Source: an uncultured Clostridia bacterium (GTDB lineage Bacteria > Bacillota > Clostridia > Oscillospirales > Ruminococcaceae). From it: a DNA stretch of 42,818 bases. Positions 31,974 to 41,584 of the stretch are shown here, piece by piece. Position 1 is the first letter of the stretch; each line of letters opens with the position of its first letter. The notes beneath the pieces were generated by a model that did no database searches, had not been told where the DNA came from, and was given only the letters and a program-made list of their open reading frames with translations. The position numbers and the translations under genes are program-made. The DNA lies in assembly GCA_947628615.1 (NCBI GenBank), contig CANRAO010000015.1:1-42818 (forward strand). The letters are read 5' to 3'.

Positions 31974-32189
31974 ATGGGTAAAGCAATTACAGAAGAAATA
32001 GTAACTGATATTGAGGACATAAAATATGAATCTGATACATTAGTTGGTTTGTCAACAGTTCTTACATCATTTTTTGAATCTGCTTTATATGATGAAAATA
32101 TATTAAATGTACTTGTGATTTTAATGGAAGAAACATTTAAAATGCAGAAAAAATGCGATGCTTTGATGAAGTTTGCACATACTGAGTAA
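31974..32189 (+). CDS. Small helical protein, copy 3 of 3
   Basis: 71 aa from ATG 31974, with AAGGGAAGGG upstream; the longer frame from TTG 31884 overlaps the promoter. It shares the core pattern of the copies at 19837 and 24036: DIEDI, a GL followed by a hydrophobic helix, and a last helix with E-x-x-x-K-M-x-x-x-C-D-x-L. Function unknown. Here the divergent DNA-binding neighbour is the ribbon-helix-helix-like array rather than an XRE gene. It converges with the PHP gene, four bases from its stop. Confidence 0.6.
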   Translation: MGKAITEEIVTDIEDIKYESDTLVGLSTVLTSFFESALYDENILNVLVILMEETFKMQKKCDALMKFAHTE

Positions 32190-32193
32190 ATAT

Positions 32194-33039
32194 TTATTTT
32201 TGTGAATTTTCCGCAATCAGTGCATATAATTTTTCTATATTCTCCTCATCTGTGGTTCTGCTGCCTATATGAGTTGGAACAGCGTTATACAGTCCGTGGA
32301 AATCAGAGCCGCCCGTAACGATGAGGTCATGTTCTTTGGCTATATTTTTCAGTGTCTCCTGAGCCTTTTCGTCAGCGGAATAGTGATACACTTCAATGCC
32401 GTCCAGCTTGTTCTTATCTGCTAATTGTTTGCATAGCTCGATATTGTTGAACATACATGGATGAGCAAGAACAGCAACTCCTCTTGCAGAGTGGATAAGA
32501 TCCAAAACGAAATCAACGCTTGGGTATCTTCTTGTAACGAGAATAGAGCCTTCGCCGTTTTTAGTGAACAATCTGTCTGACAATTCTCCGTATAGGTCTA
32601 CAGCGTAACCGTAGTTTACTAAAGCTCTCATAATGTGCTGTTTGTAAATGCTTTTACTGCTTTTGGCATACTTCGTAACCGATTCGGTCGAAATCGGATA
32701 AAGCTCTTTTACCTTTTCGATCATATCCTTTGAGCAGGATTTTCTTATCTCACAAGATTTAAGACAAAGGCCCTCGAGTCTGTCGGGCTTTTGCGGAGCA
32801 TAGCAGAGAATATGTACCTTGCAGTTTCTTTCCTCGTCCCAAGCCGAAAGCTCGACGCCTGAAATTATTTTAACTCCGTATCTTTCTCCGAGAACAGAAG
32901 CCCTGTTGTAGGAAGAAAGAGTATCGTGATCTGTTATTGACAGAACATCTATGTCGGTTCTCTTAGCCTGAACAATGATCTCTTCAATTCCAAGCGAACC
33001 GTCTGATAAGGTTGTATGACAGTGTAAGTCGCCTTTCAT
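32194..33039 (-). CDS. PHP-domain phosphoesterase
   Basis: 281 aa. Metal-ligand motifs of the PHP superfamily are clear: DLHCHTTLSDG (H6, H8), SITDHDT (D37, H38, D39), ISGVELSA, VLAHPCMF and GGSDFHG near the C-terminus. The closest characterised relatives are YciV/RNase AM-type enzymes acting on nucleoside 3',5'-bisphosphates and short RNA 5' ends; the exact substrate cannot be read from sequence. AATGGAGGTCA is the ribosome site on the minus strand, and the promoter lies at 33077-33105. Confidence 0.9.
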   Translation of the reverse strand: MKGDLHCHTTLSDGSLGIEEIIVQAKRTDIDVLSITDHDTLSSYNRASVLGERYGVKIISGVELSAWDEERNCKVHILCYAPQKPDRLEGLCLKSCEIRKSCSKDMIEKVKELYPISTESVTKYAKSSKSIYKQHIMRALVNYGYAVDLYGELSDRLFTKNGEGSILVTRRYPSVDFVLDLIHSARGVAVLAHPCMFNNIELCKQLADKNKLDGIEVYHYSADEKAQETLKNIAKEHDLIVTGGSDFHGLYNAVPTHIGSRTTDEENIEKLYALIAENSQK

Positions 33040-33076
33040 ACACTGACCTCCATTCTAAAACTCTAAATTAACAACT

Positions 33077-33105
33077 ATTATACCAAAAATTCGACAAAAA
33101 ATCAA
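33077..33105 (-). promoter_or_regulatory. Promoter of PHP gene
   Basis: On the minus strand TTGATT (33100-33105) and TATAAT (33077-33082) are 17 bp apart, 38 bp before the start codon of the PHP gene. Confidence 0.6.
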
Positions 33106-33120
33106 GCAAAAAATCAAAAC

Positions 33121-34074
33121 TTAATCCTGAAAGAATTTTTCAACAAACCACGGTGTCTTAGCAGTAAACGATTTTTTATTTAGGTATTCAAGTATACCTG
33201 AGTCTGTTTTAAAGTTAAACGTCAGGCGATAAGAGCATAGTGCCTGAGTTTTAACGCCGTACTTTTTATTTATCTGATTAATGCCGTATTTTCCGTCGCC
33301 GAGCAGAGGGTGGCATATATAAGCCATATGCGCCCGTATTTGATGAGTTCGTCCTGTTAATAAATTTATTTCAACAAGTGAGAGATTATTCTTTTCTTTC
33401 AAAACTTTATATTTTGTCAGTATTTGTTTATTATTCGGCTTTTTTGTATTTTCAATACTTACAGTCTTGCTTTTTTCGTCTTTGAACAGATAGTTTTTCA
33501 AAGTATCCTCTTTTTTATCAAGCGTTCCGATACATACGCATAAGTAGTGCTTATTAAGCTCACGGTCTTTTATTTTCTGATTTAAGATTCTGAGACTTTC
33601 AGCATTTTTTGCACATATAACGATTCCCGAAGTGTTTCTGTCGAGCCTGTTGCAAAGAGCAGGCGAAAATGACAATTCATTTTGGGGATCGTATTCTTTT
33701 TTGTCGTAAAGATAGCGTTTTATACGGTTAATAAGAGTATCAATGCTGTTGTCGTCGTCCTCGTGAACAACAAGCCCTGACGGCTTATCTACCAGAATAA
33801 TATTTTCGTCCTCGTAGATGACATTGATATTAGGGGCAACACTCAGAAAGCTGTCATTTTTCGGGGCTTCAAAAAATTCGTCGTTTATGTATAGCTGAAT
33901 CTCGTCTCCGACTTTAAGTCTGGTTGAAATTTCGCAGCGTTTTCCGTTAATTTTGATACGCTTGAGACGAATGTATTTGTACATCAGGTTTTTAGGGAGA
34001 TTTTTGACCGACTTGGCAATAAACTTGTCAAGCCTCTGACCTGAATCGTTTTCGTTTATAATAAATGTTCTCAT
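33121..34074 (-). CDS. RluA-family pseudouridine synthase
   Basis: 317 aa. An S4-like N-terminal domain (QRLDKFIAKSVKNLPKN, RLKRIKINGKR) precedes the RluA catalytic domain with VDKPSGLVVHEDD, the active-site loop NRLDRNTSG (D145) and LLTGRTHQIRAHMAYICHPLLGDGKYG (residues ~240-266). It isomerises uridine in rRNA; RluC/RluD-type positions are typical for this length. The mRNA start region is AT-rich, and a heptamer repeat tract separates it from the divergent radC. Confidence 0.93.
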   Translation of the reverse strand: MRTFIINENDSGQRLDKFIAKSVKNLPKNLMYKYIRLKRIKINGKRCEISTRLKVGDEIQLYINDEFFEAPKNDSFLSVAPNINVIYEDENIILVDKPSGLVVHEDDDNSIDTLINRIKRYLYDKKEYDPQNELSFSPALCNRLDRNTSGIVICAKNAESLRILNQKIKDRELNKHYLCVCIGTLDKKEDTLKNYLFKDEKSKTVSIENTKKPNNKQILTKYKVLKEKNNLSLVEINLLTGRTHQIRAHMAYICHPLLGDGKYGINQINKKYGVKTQALCSYRLTFNFKTDSGILEYLNKKSFTAKTPWFVEKFFQD

Positions 34075-34143
34075 AATTTTGAAGTTCCTTTATAATTTTA
34101 TCTATACAGCTAAGTTATAATCAATATCAGCTTGCTTCTTTCT

Positions 34144-34192
34144 TCTTGTCTCTTGTCTCTTGCCTCTTGCCTCTTGCCTCTTGCTTCTTGCT
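34144..34192 (+). repeat. Heptanucleotide tandem repeat (TCTTGYY)7
   Basis: Seven perfect-length units: TCTTGTC x2, TCTTGCC x3, TCTTGCT x2, followed by TCTAGTA. The complementary GGCAAGA/ACAAGAA words occur after oadA (29249-29275), in the uvrB downstream repeats (37052-37066) and after uvrA (40724-40750), always outside genes. Confidence 0.85.
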
Positions 34193-34224
34193 TCTAGTAT
34201 AGCACACTTTTTAATAAAATGCAC

Positions 34225-34273
34225 TTTACAATCTTAAAATAATATAGTATAATATCAAAAAGAACATAGGTTC
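34225..34273 (+). promoter_or_regulatory. radC-uvrB promoter with LexA box
   Basis: TTTACA (34225-34230), 17 bp, TATAAT (34248-34253). GAACATAGGTTC (34262-34273) lies at the expected transcription start and fits GAAC-N4-GTTC, the core of the Gram-positive LexA (SOS) box. LexA bound here would block the promoter. Confidence 0.7.
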
Positions 34274-34320
34274 ACTAAAAAATTTCACCTTTTAGACAGA
34301 GAAGGGAAGTTGACATAATT

Positions 34321-35004
34321 ATGGACGCACCGCATGAAGGTCATAGGCAAAGGCTGAGGGAGAGATTTCTCAAAATGGGATTTGACAGCTTTGAACCTCA
34401 CGAGATGTTTGAACTGCTTTTGACATACAGTATTCCCAGAAAGAATACAAATTTGATTGCTCATAGGCTGATAGACACATTCGGATCGGTATCGGCTGTT
34501 TTTGATGCGTCGATCGAAGCACTTATGAGTGTTGATGGGATTTCTGAGAACTCGGCAACACTTATTAAGATGATACCTCAGATGCTGAGGTTCTATGAAA
34601 CAGAAATTGAATCAACAAAATGTCTTAATACTATTGAAAAGGTCAGGGAGTATTTTTCAGTTGCATTTATAGGTCTTAATAAGGAAGAATTTAAAGTGTG
34701 CTGTCTTGATAACAGTCTGAACGTAGTGTCAAATACTACCGTATCAAAGGGAACAAGCAAATCTGCATCGGTTTATGCAAGACAGATAGCGGAGGCTGCT
34801 TTCAAAGCAAACAGCACAAATGTAATTATAGCTCACAACCATCCTGACGCTTCCTGCAGTCCGTCTGACGCTGATAAGCTGCTTACAAGGCAGATTAGGT
34901 CAAGTTTAAAGGCAATAGATATTGAAATTCTTGATCATATTATCGTCGGCAGGGACGGTGTGCTGTCGTTCAAAGAAATAGGGCTTATACCGCTTTTTGA
35001 TTAA
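34321..35004 (+). CDS. radC: RadC-family JAB/MPN protein
   Basis: 227 aa. The N-terminal helix-hairpin-helix-like part ([27 protein letters not shown], a 27-residue start) is followed by the MPN domain with [19 protein letters not shown], where two His and the Asp form the putative zinc site. Despite the name, a role of RadC in DNA repair is not proven. It shares an SOS-type promoter and operon with uvrB, 11 bp downstream. GAAGGGAAG precedes the ATG. Confidence 0.93.
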   Translation: MDAPHEGHRQRLRERFLKMGFDSFEPHEMFELLLTYSIPRKNTNLIAHRLIDTFGSVSAVFDASIEALMSVDGISENSATLIKMIPQMLRFYETEIESTKCLNTIEKVREYFSVAFIGLNKEEFKVCCLDNSLNVVSNTTVSKGTSKSASVYARQIAEAAFKANSTNVIIAHNHPDASCSPSDADKLLTRQIRSSLKAIDIEILDHIIVGRDGVLSFKEIGLIPLFD

Positions 35005-35015
35005 TAGGAGTATTT

Positions 35016-36983
35016 ATGGATAAATTTCAGTTAGTTTCGTCATACAAGCCCACAGGAGACCAGCCTGAGGCTATTGAAAAATTGGTAAACGGAATTAAAA
35101 ACGGCTTTAAGGAGCAGACTTTGCTCGGTGTTACGGGTTCTGGTAAAACCTTTACTATGGCTAATGTGATAGAGAAGGTCAATAAGCCTACGCTTGTTCT
35201 GGCTCATAATAAAATTCTGGCGGCTCAGCTTTGCAGCGAGTTTAAGGAGTTCTTCCCAAATAACGCCGTTGAATATTTTGTTTCATACTACGACTACTAC
35301 CAGCCGGAGGCTTATGTACCCAGCACTGATGTTTATATAGAAAAGGACGCGTCTATTAATTCTGAGATAGATAAGCTGAGACACTCGGCGACAACGGCAA
35401 TCGCCGAAAGGCGGGACGTTATAGTTGTAGCGTCGGTTTCGTGCATATATTCGCTGGGCGACCCTGAGGAATATCGTTCTATGGTAGTTTCGATAAGAAG
35501 GGGTATGGAAAAATCACGAGACAATCTGTTGGCAGAACTTGTTGGTATTCAGTATGAAAGAAACGATATTGCATTTGAGAGAAATAAATTCAGAGTTCGG
35601 GGAGACGTTGTAGAAATCTTTCCGTCGAGCCATACTGATACTGCTTACAGGGTAGAATTTTTCGGAGATGAGATAGACAGAATTTCGGAAATAAATGTTA
35701 TAACCGGAGAGCTTATCTCGACGCTCAATCACGTTGCGATTTTTCCTGCTTCGCACTATATAGTCGCAAAAGATAAGATGTCGCAGGCTATTGAGGAGCT
35801 TAGAGAGGAGCTTGACGAGAGAGTAAAATTCTTCACCGACAACAACAAGCTGATAGAGGCACAAAGAATTGCTCAGAGGACCAATTACGACATTGAAATG
35901 CTTCAGGAAATCGGTTTTTGCAGCGGTATAGAAAACTACTCCAGAGTCTTAGCGAGACGTCCTGCCGGCTCAACGCCATACACTTTGCTCGACCATTTCC
36001 CCGATGATTTTCTTCTTATGGTTGACGAATCTCACGTCAGTCTTCCTCAGGTAAGGGGAATGTATGCTGGCGACAGAGCGAGAAAGACCACCCTTATAGA
36101 TTACGGTTTCAGGCTTCCGTCTGCGCTTGATAACCGGCCTTTGCAGTTTGATGAGTTTTATGACCATATTAATCAGGCGGTGTTTGTTTCGGCAACGCCG
36201 GGCGACTTTGAAAAGGAGCATTCTGCTCAAATTGTTGAGCAGGTCATTAGACCTACAGGGCTTCTTGACCCTGAAATCTCTGTACGTCCTGTTGAGGGAC
36301 AGATTGAAGATTTGCTTTTTGAGATAAACATACGCATTGAAAAGAAGCAGAGGGTTTTGGTTACGACATTGACAAAGAAAATGGCTGAAGATCTGACCGA
36401 GTTTCTCAAAGGTTATGGGATAGCTGTTCGGTATATGCACCACGACATTGACGCTATAGAGAGAATGGAAATCATTCGTGATTTGCGTTTAGGCGAGTTT
36501 GACGTACTTGTGGGGATCAATCTTTTGCGTGAGGGGCTGGACATTCCCGAAGTTTCGCTTGTGGCGATTTTAGACGCTGACAAGGAGGGCTTTCTTAGGT
36601 CTGAAAGCTCGCTGATACAGACGGTCGGACGTGCTGCAAGAAACGCTGAGGGTATGGTAATAATGTACGCAGATCAGGTTACACGCTCAATGGAGATGGC
36701 GATAACCGAAACAGAGAGACGCCGCTCTATTCAAATGGAATACAACAAACAGCACGGCATTGTTCCTAAGACTATCGTTAAAGATGTTCGTGACGTTATA
36801 GAGATCTCTACTAAGGAGGAGGTTGAATACTCCGCACGGCAGAGAAATAAGATGTCCAAGCAGGAGATGAACAAGCTGATTGATGATTTGACGAGACAGA
36901 TGAAGGAGTCTGCTAAGCTTCTTGAGTTTGAGCATGCGGCATTTCTGAGGGATAAGATTGCGGAGCTTAAGGGGCAACGGTGA
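35016..36983 (+). CDS. uvrB: Excinuclease ABC subunit UvrB
   Basis: 655 aa. It has the Walker [11 protein letters not shown] (residues 39-48), the damage-clamping beta hairpin region [13 protein letters not shown], the helicase DESH box, motif [11 protein letters not shown] and a C-terminal UVR domain ([28 protein letters not shown] region) that contacts UvrC. UvrB verifies damage found by UvrA in nucleotide excision repair. The final codons CAA CGG TGA are part of a repeat element, so the C-terminal Gln-Arg and the stop come from that repeat. uvrA lies downstream behind its own promoter. Confidence 0.97.
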   Translation: MDKFQLVSSYKPTGDQPEAIEKLVNGIKNGFKEQTLLGVTGSGKTFTMANVIEKVNKPTLVLAHNKILAAQLCSEFKEFFPNNAVEYFVSYYDYYQPEAYVPSTDVYIEKDASINSEIDKLRHSATTAIAERRDVIVVASVSCIYSLGDPEEYRSMVVSIRRGMEKSRDNLLAELVGIQYERNDIAFERNKFRVRGDVVEIFPSSHTDTAYRVEFFGDEIDRISEINVITGELISTLNHVAIFPASHYIVAKDKMSQAIEELREELDERVKFFTDNNKLIEAQRIAQRTNYDIEMLQEIGFCSGIENYSRVLARRPAGSTPYTLLDHFPDDFLLMVDESHVSLPQVRGMYAGDRARKTTLIDYGFRLPSALDNRPLQFDEFYDHINQAVFVSATPGDFEKEHSAQIVEQVIRPTGLLDPEISVRPVEGQIEDLLFEINIRIEKKQRVLVTTLTKKMAEDLTEFLKGYGIAVRYMHHDIDAIERMEIIRDLRLGEFDVLVGINLLREGLDIPEVSLVAILDADKEGFLRSESSLIQTVGRAARNAEGMVIMYADQVTRSMEMAITETERRRSIQMEYNKQHGIVPKTIVKDVRDVIEISTKEEVEYSARQRNKMSKQEMNKLIDDLTRQMKESAKLLEFEHAAFLRDKIAELKGQR

Positions 36984-37273
36984 CGTTGCATCCTCTGCCG
37001 CCTTTGGGAAGTATAATTAATGTTAAACTATTGTGAAACGGCGGGCTAACACTTAGGCGCAAGAAACAAGAGCAACGTTGACGTTGCACCGCCGAGCCGG
37101 CGGAGGCTCTGCCGCCTTTGGAAAGTATGATTAATGTTAAACTATTGTGAAACGGCGGGCTAACACTTAGGCGCAAGAAACAAGAGCAATGCTGACGTTG
37201 CACCGTCGAGCCGGCGGAGATTCTAACGCTTTTGGAAAGTTTGTAAAATGTTAGGTTTGTTCAACGGTGAGCG
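36974..37273 (+). repeat. Three tandem copies of structured repeat after uvrB
   Basis: Copies at 36974-37046 (lacking the second GC hairpin), 37072-37161 and 37186-37273 are joined by the same linker, AACACTTAGGCGCAAGAA followed by ACAAGAGCAA. The last two start 114 bp apart. The unit is the one found after rluB. The uvrB stop codon lies in the first copy. Together with the promoter region that follows, this fills the 463-bp gap before the next gene. Confidence 0.85.
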
Positions 37274-37369
37274 GAATTTTAATAAAAATTAAAACGTGTG
37301 ATACAAGCGTATAGCATTTAACAGGAATAAAGCACGAAGTGGTGCATGATGTTGCTGGCGGTTCGCTGC

Positions 37370-37416
37370 TTATCAAACAAATGTTTGTTTGGCATAATAT
37401 TTAAGAACTTATGTTT
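37370..37416 (+). promoter_or_regulatory. DUF3795-uvrA promoter with two LexA-like boxes
   Basis: TTATCA (37370-37375), 17 bp, CATAAT (37393-37398). The spacer holds the palindrome CAAACAAA-TG-TTTGTTTG (37374-37391), whose core AAAC-N4-GTTT is a weakened LexA box. GAACTTATGTTT (37405-37416) is a second near-match just downstream. Both uvrA and uvrB are classic SOS genes, which supports the call. Confidence 0.5.
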
Positions 37417-37446
37417 TATAAGATATTGAACTTTAGGAGAAAAATA

Positions 37447-37884
37447 ATGACTTATGACGAGTATCTGAAAATAACGGACAAGGTGTTGAAAATTGAAAAA
37501 AGTATTGCTCCTTGCGGACTGGTTTGTGAGCTGTGCGGTGAAAGATCTCATTGCAAAGGCTGTAATTTTAGCAGAGATGATGAGCATGGGTGCTCGTGCT
37601 TTCAAAGAAAATGCTCAAGATCTAAAGGCATAAAAGGCTGTTGGGAGTGCGATAATTTTTCCTGCGGTAAGGATATGCATAATACTGACGAGCACGGAGT
37701 AAGACTGGTTGCTTTTGTCCGTTATGCCAGAGATAATGGATTACATAGACTTGCTGATAGAATCGTTAGAAATGAAGAAAACGGAATCATTTATCATAGA
37801 GACCACGTTAATCATAAAGGAGATTATGATAACTGCATTTCTGTTAACGAGGTTATAGAATTGTTGGAGAAAGGGAAGAAATAA
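37447..37884 (+). CDS. DUF3795 cysteine-rich protein
   Basis: 145 aa from ATG 37447, with TTTAGGAG upstream; an in-frame ATG at 37411 has none. Cysteine clusters ([19 protein letters not shown], then [25 protein letters not shown], the latter 25 residues) are typical of DUF3795 proteins, likely zinc- or iron-sulphur-binding. The C-terminal ~60 residues are polar and helical. Function unknown. It lies four bases before uvrA and shares its SOS-like promoter, so a role linked to DNA damage is possible but is inference. Confidence 0.8.
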   Translation: MTYDEYLKITDKVLKIEKSIAPCGLVCELCGERSHCKGCNFSRDDEHGCSCFQRKCSRSKGIKGCWECDNFSCGKDMHNTDEHGVRLVAFVRYARDNGLHRLADRIVRNEENGIIYHRDHVNHKGDYDNCISVNEVIELLEKGKK

Positions 37885-37888
37885 ATCT

Positions 37889-40720
37889 ATGCAAAAAAAT
37901 CAAATTGTAATTAAGGGTGCTAGAGAACATAATCTTAAAAATATCGACGTTACTCTGCCCAGAGATAAACTTATTGTTATGACGGGGCTTTCCGGTTCGG
38001 GAAAGTCGTCGCTTGCTTTTGATACCATCTTTGCCGATGGTCAGAGACGGTATATGGAATCTCTTTCGTCATATGCAAGACAGTTTTTGGGTCAGATGGA
38101 AAAGCCCGATGTGGATTCTATTACAGGGCTTTCTCCTGCCATATCCATTGACCAGAAAACTACTTCAAAAAACCCACGTTCAACAGTCGGAACCGTAACT
38201 GAGGTATACGACTATCTGCGTCTTTTGTATGCAAGAATAGGAATTCCTCATTGCCCTGTTTGCGGAAAAGAAATCAGGCAGCAAACTGTAGACCAGATAG
38301 TTGATAAAATTCTTGAGCTTGACGAGGGAACTAAGATTCAGCTTCTTGCGCCTATTGTCAGAGGCAGAAAGGGCGAGCACGTTAAAGAGCTGGAAAGTGC
38401 AAAGAAGTCGGGTTATGTGAGGGTGAGAATAGACGGAATAACTTATGATCTTTCTGAAAAAATAAGCATTGAAAAGAATAAAAAGCATACTATTGAAATA
38501 GTTGTCGACAGACTAGTTGTAAAACCGTCGATAAAGTCAAGACTGACGGACAGTATCGAAACAGTTTCACAGCTTACGGGCGGAATAGTTACCGTTGATG
38601 TTATCGACGGTGAGGAAATGATGTTCTCGCAGAATTATTCCTGCCCAGAGCATAATATCTCTATTGAAGAACTTACACCGAGAATGTTCTCATTTAACAA
38701 TCCGTTCGGCGCTTGCGAGCATTGCACCGGGCTGGGTGTGTTTCAGAAAATTGACCCCGAGCTGATTATACCGAATAAGGATCTGTCAATTTTGCAGGGT
38801 GCTATCAAGGCAAGCGGCTGGAACTCTCTTGACGAATCGTCATTTGCTATGACGACATTTCGTGCTATCTCGAAAAAATACGGTATTCCGCTTGATGTGC
38901 CTGTTAAGGAGCTTGACAAGGATGCAATAGATATATTTCTGTACGGAACTATGGGGCAGGTGCTAGAATATGAGAGGATTTCCAAAACGGGCTGGAGCGG
39001 AAAGTACAGTGGTGAGTTTGAGGGAATTATAAACAATCTCGAGCGCAGATATAGGGAAAGTACAAGCGACTACTCAAAGCACGACATTGAGGCATGTATG
39101 AGTGATGAGGAATGTCCTGTCTGTCACGGCGAAAGGCTAAAAAAAGAAAGTCTGAGTGTTACAATAGGCGGAATAAATATAAGCGAGCTTACGCATATGT
39201 CGGTTACAAAGGCTTTGGATTTCTTTAAAAATCTAAAGCTTACCGAGCGTGAGGAGCTTATCGGCGGACGAATTATTAAAGAGATAAACGAACGTCTGGG
39301 ATTTTTGCAAAGCGTAGGTCTTGAGTATCTGACATTATCACGTTCCAGCGGTACGCTTTCGGGCGGTGAGAGCCAGAGAATAAGGCTGGCAACTCAGATA
39401 GGCTCATCTTTAGTAGGGGTGCTTTATATACTTGACGAGCCTTCTATTGGTTTGCATCAGAGGGATAATGACAAGCTCATTGCAACCCTGAAAAGACTTC
39501 GTGATCTTGGCAACACTCTTATAGTCGTTGAGCACGACGAGGACACCATGTATAATGCTGATTACATTGTTGACATAGGTCCCGGAGCAGGAATACACGG
39601 CGGTGAGATAGTCTGCGCAGGAACGGTTGACAAGATAAAAAAGTGTAAAAAGTCGATAACAGGGCAGTATTTAAGCGGTGCAAAGAAAATTGCTGTTCCT
39701 GAAAAAAGGCGAAAAGGCAACGGTAATACACTTGAGATTATCGGAGCAGAGCAAAATAACCTCAAAAAAATAGACGTCAGCATACCTCTTGGTACATTTA
39801 CCTGCGTAACAGGCGTGTCGGGAAGCGGAAAAAGCTCTCTTGTCAACGAGGTCATCTACAAAGAACTTGCAGGAAAGCTGAACAGAGCAAGGATAAGGTC
39901 TGGCAAGTTTGGCGAGATGAAAGGTCTTGAAAATCTCGACAAGGTTATAAACATTGATCAGTCGCCTATAGGCAGAACGCCGCGCTCAAACCCTGCCACA
40001 TACACTGGTGTGTTTACCGATATTCGTGAGTTATTTGCAAATACCAACGACGCAAAGATGAAGGGCTATAATGCAGGAAGGTTTTCTTTCAACGTCAGGG
40101 GCGGAAGATGTGAAGCCTGCGAGGGAGATGGAATACTTAAAATTGAAATGCACTTTTTGCCTGATGTGTATGTTCCCTGCGAGGTGTGTAAGGGCAGAAG
40201 ATATAATCGTGAGACTTTGGAAATAAAATATAGAGGTAAGAGCATTTACGACGTTTTGGAGATGACCGTTGAAGAGGGAGTTGAGTTTTTCAAAAACATT
40301 CCTAAGATACAGAGAAAGCTTCAGACGCTTTTCGACGTAGGTCTGGGATATGTAAAGATAGGTCAGCCTGCTACAACTCTTTCGGGTGGTGAGGCGCAGA
40401 GGGTAAAACTTGCAACCGAGCTTTCCAAGCGTTCAACAGGAAAGACCATATATATTCTTGACGAGCCTACGACGGGGCTTCACACAGCTGATGTTCACAA
40501 GCTGATTGAGGTTTTGCAGAAGCTGGTAGATTCGGGCAATACCGTTTTGATAATTGAGCACAACCTTGATGTTATCAAGACAGCCGATCATATTATTGAT
40601 TTAGGTCCTGAGGGCGGCGAAGGCGGCGGAATGGTCGTTGCCTGCGGAACTCCCGAGCAGATTGCTGAGAATGAAAAATCTTATACGGGAATTTACCTAA
40701 AGAAATGCTTGAGCTTATAA
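37889..40720 (+). CDS. uvrA: Excinuclease ABC subunit UvrA
   Basis: 943 aa, full length. It has two ABC ATPase modules: Walker [10 protein letters not shown] (about 33-41) and GVSGSGKSS (about 641-649), signature [12 protein letters not shown] and [12 protein letters not shown], and Walker [12 protein letters not shown] and [11 protein letters not shown]. Zinc modules are CPVCGKEI and CEHCTGLG in the first half and CEACEGDG with CEVCKGRR in the second. UvrA scans DNA for bulky damage and loads UvrB. It follows the DUF3795 gene by four bases. Heptamer-type and structured repeats follow its stop. Confidence 0.97.
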   Translation: MQKNQIVIKGAREHNLKNIDVTLPRDKLIVMTGLSGSGKSSLAFDTIFADGQRRYMESLSSYARQFLGQMEKPDVDSITGLSPAISIDQKTTSKNPRSTVGTVTEVYDYLRLLYARIGIPHCPVCGKEIRQQTVDQIVDKILELDEGTKIQLLAPIVRGRKGEHVKELESAKKSGYVRVRIDGITYDLSEKISIEKNKKHTIEIVVDRLVVKPSIKSRLTDSIETVSQLTGGIVTVDVIDGEEMMFSQNYSCPEHNISIEELTPRMFSFNNPFGACEHCTGLGVFQKIDPELIIPNKDLSILQGAIKASGWNSLDESSFAMTTFRAISKKYGIPLDVPVKELDKDAIDIFLYGTMGQVLEYERISKTGWSGKYSGEFEGIINNLERRYRESTSDYSKHDIEACMSDEECPVCHGERLKKESLSVTIGGINISELTHMSVTKALDFFKNLKLTEREELIGGRIIKEINERLGFLQSVGLEYLTLSRSSGTLSGGESQRIRLATQIGSSLVGVLYILDEPSIGLHQRDNDKLIATLKRLRDLGNTLIVVEHDEDTMYNADYIVDIGPGAGIHGGEIVCAGTVDKIKKCKKSITGQYLSGAKKIAVPEKRRKGNGNTLEIIGAEQNNLKKIDVSIPLGTFTCVTGVSGSGKSSLVNEVIYKELAGKLNRARIRSGKFGEMKGLENLDKVINIDQSPIGRTPRSNPATYTGVFTDIRELFANTNDAKMKGYNAGRFSFNVRGGRCEACEGDGILKIEMHFLPDVYVPCEVCKGRRYNRETLEIKYRGKSIYDVLEMTVEEGVEFFKNIPKIQRKLQTLFDVGLGYVKIGQPATTLSGGEAQRVKLATELSKRSTGKTIYILDEPTTGLHTADVHKLIEVLQKLVDSGNTVLIIEHNLDVIKTADHIIDLGPEGGEGGGMVVACGTPEQIAENEKSYTGIYLKKCLSL

Positions 40721-40723
40721 ATG

Positions 40724-40750
40724 CAAGAAACCAGAGGCAAGAAACAAGAA
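40724..40750 (+). repeat. Short GCAAGAA/ACAAGAA heptamer tract
   Basis: Directly after the uvrA stop, GCAAGAAACCAGAGGCAAGA followed by AACAAGAA gives about four imperfect heptamers of the family seen at 34144-34192, on the opposite strand. Confidence 0.55.
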
Positions 40751-40788
40751 TTTCTTTTATAGAATGTAGTATATTTTTTACAAATAAA

Positions 40789-40981
40789 GCCCGCCGTTGC
40801 ACAAACTTTAACATTATACAAACTATTCAAAGGCGGAAGAGGATGCAACGTCATCGTTGCTGGCTCGCCAATAACTTTTGTGTAGTATACTTTTATACAA
40901 AGTAAAGTCCGCCGTTGTACTATCTATTACATTTATTATATTATCTATAGGCGGCGGTGCAACCGGTGGTTCACCGGTTGC
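40789..40981 (-). repeat. Two inverted copies of structured repeat after uvrA
   Basis: 40789-40860 is the repeat in reverse orientation: GCCCGCCGTTGCACAAAC, then AACATTATACAAACTATTCA, then AAGGCGGAAGAGGATGCAAC with GTCATCGTTGC. 40908-40981 is a diverged copy. Its end hairpin is CAACCGGTG-AAC-CACCGGTTG, different in sequence but still perfectly paired. These fill the 313-bp gap between uvrA and the next gene, which otherwise holds nothing I recognise. Confidence 0.75.
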
Positions 40982-41033
40982 AGTAAATTGTAATATATGT
41001 TATACTATTTTAAAATTAACGGAGATGAGGAAA

Positions 41034-41573
41034 GTGAAAAAGGTAAGCTATAAGGTTTCACTGGGCGGAATAATTTCTGCACTTTCGCTTTCTCTTATGT
41101 TTCTAACGGGTTTTATGCCATTTTTAGTTTATCTGATACCTGCACTTACGGGGGCAATGCTGATTATCGTATACGTTGAGATAAATGCAAAGTGGGCGTT
41201 TTTCACGTATGTTTCCGTTGCGGTATTGTGCTTGTTCATAACTCCTGATAAGGAAGCCGGACTATTATATATATTGCTTTTAGGATACTATCCTTTGATT
41301 AAAATGTTTATTGAAAAAATATCAAATAAGGTTCTCGAATGGATAATAAAGCTGGTCATTTACAATACGCTGATAGTTATATATTATCAGATAGTTATAA
41401 GGGTAGTAGTCGGTTCTGATTTAGCAGATGAAATAGGCGAGTGGGGAAAGTATGGAGCTTTTATATTTTTAGGTATGACAAACATTGTATTTATTCTGTA
41501 TGATGTTGCTGTATCAAGACTTAAAGATTTATATATTAAATGGTTCAGAAAGAAAATTTTACAGAAGATTTAA
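41034..41573 (+). CDS. ECF-transporter-S-like membrane protein
   Basis: 179 aa from GTG 41034, with GGAG nine bases upstream; the frame is open further but into a repeat element. Five to six transmembrane helices. The N-terminal VSLGGIISALSLSLMFLTGFMPF resembles the start of energy-coupling-factor substrate-binding (S) subunits, with YLIPALTGAMLIIVYVEINAKWAF next (23 residues each, cited to mark residues 5-52). The substrate is unknown and the ECF link is tentative. A 12-bp gap separates it from the VTT-domain gene. Confidence 0.6.
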   Translation: MKKVSYKVSLGGIISALSLSLMFLTGFMPFLVYLIPALTGAMLIIVYVEINAKWAFFTYVSVAVLCLFITPDKEAGLLYILLLGYYPLIKMFIEKISNKVLEWIIKLVIYNTLIVIYYQIVIRVVVGSDLADEIGEWGKYGAFIFLGMTNIVFILYDVAVSRLKDLYIKWFRKKILQKI

Positions 41574-41584
41574 GGTTACGACAA

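Noticed and set aside
35970-36443. 157-codon minus-strand frame inside uvrB
   Set aside because: It lies wholly within the conserved uvrB coding region and has no ribosome site or recognisable domain.
36974-37273. Coding gene in the tandem repeats (open minus-strand frames)
   Set aside because: The frames are open only because the repeat lacks stops in that phase. They encode repeated peptides with no ribosome site.
40878-41033. 52-residue N-terminal extension of the ECF-like membrane protein
   Set aside because: The extension is translated from a structured repeat copy. GTG 41034 has a good ribosome site and begins the family-like sequence.
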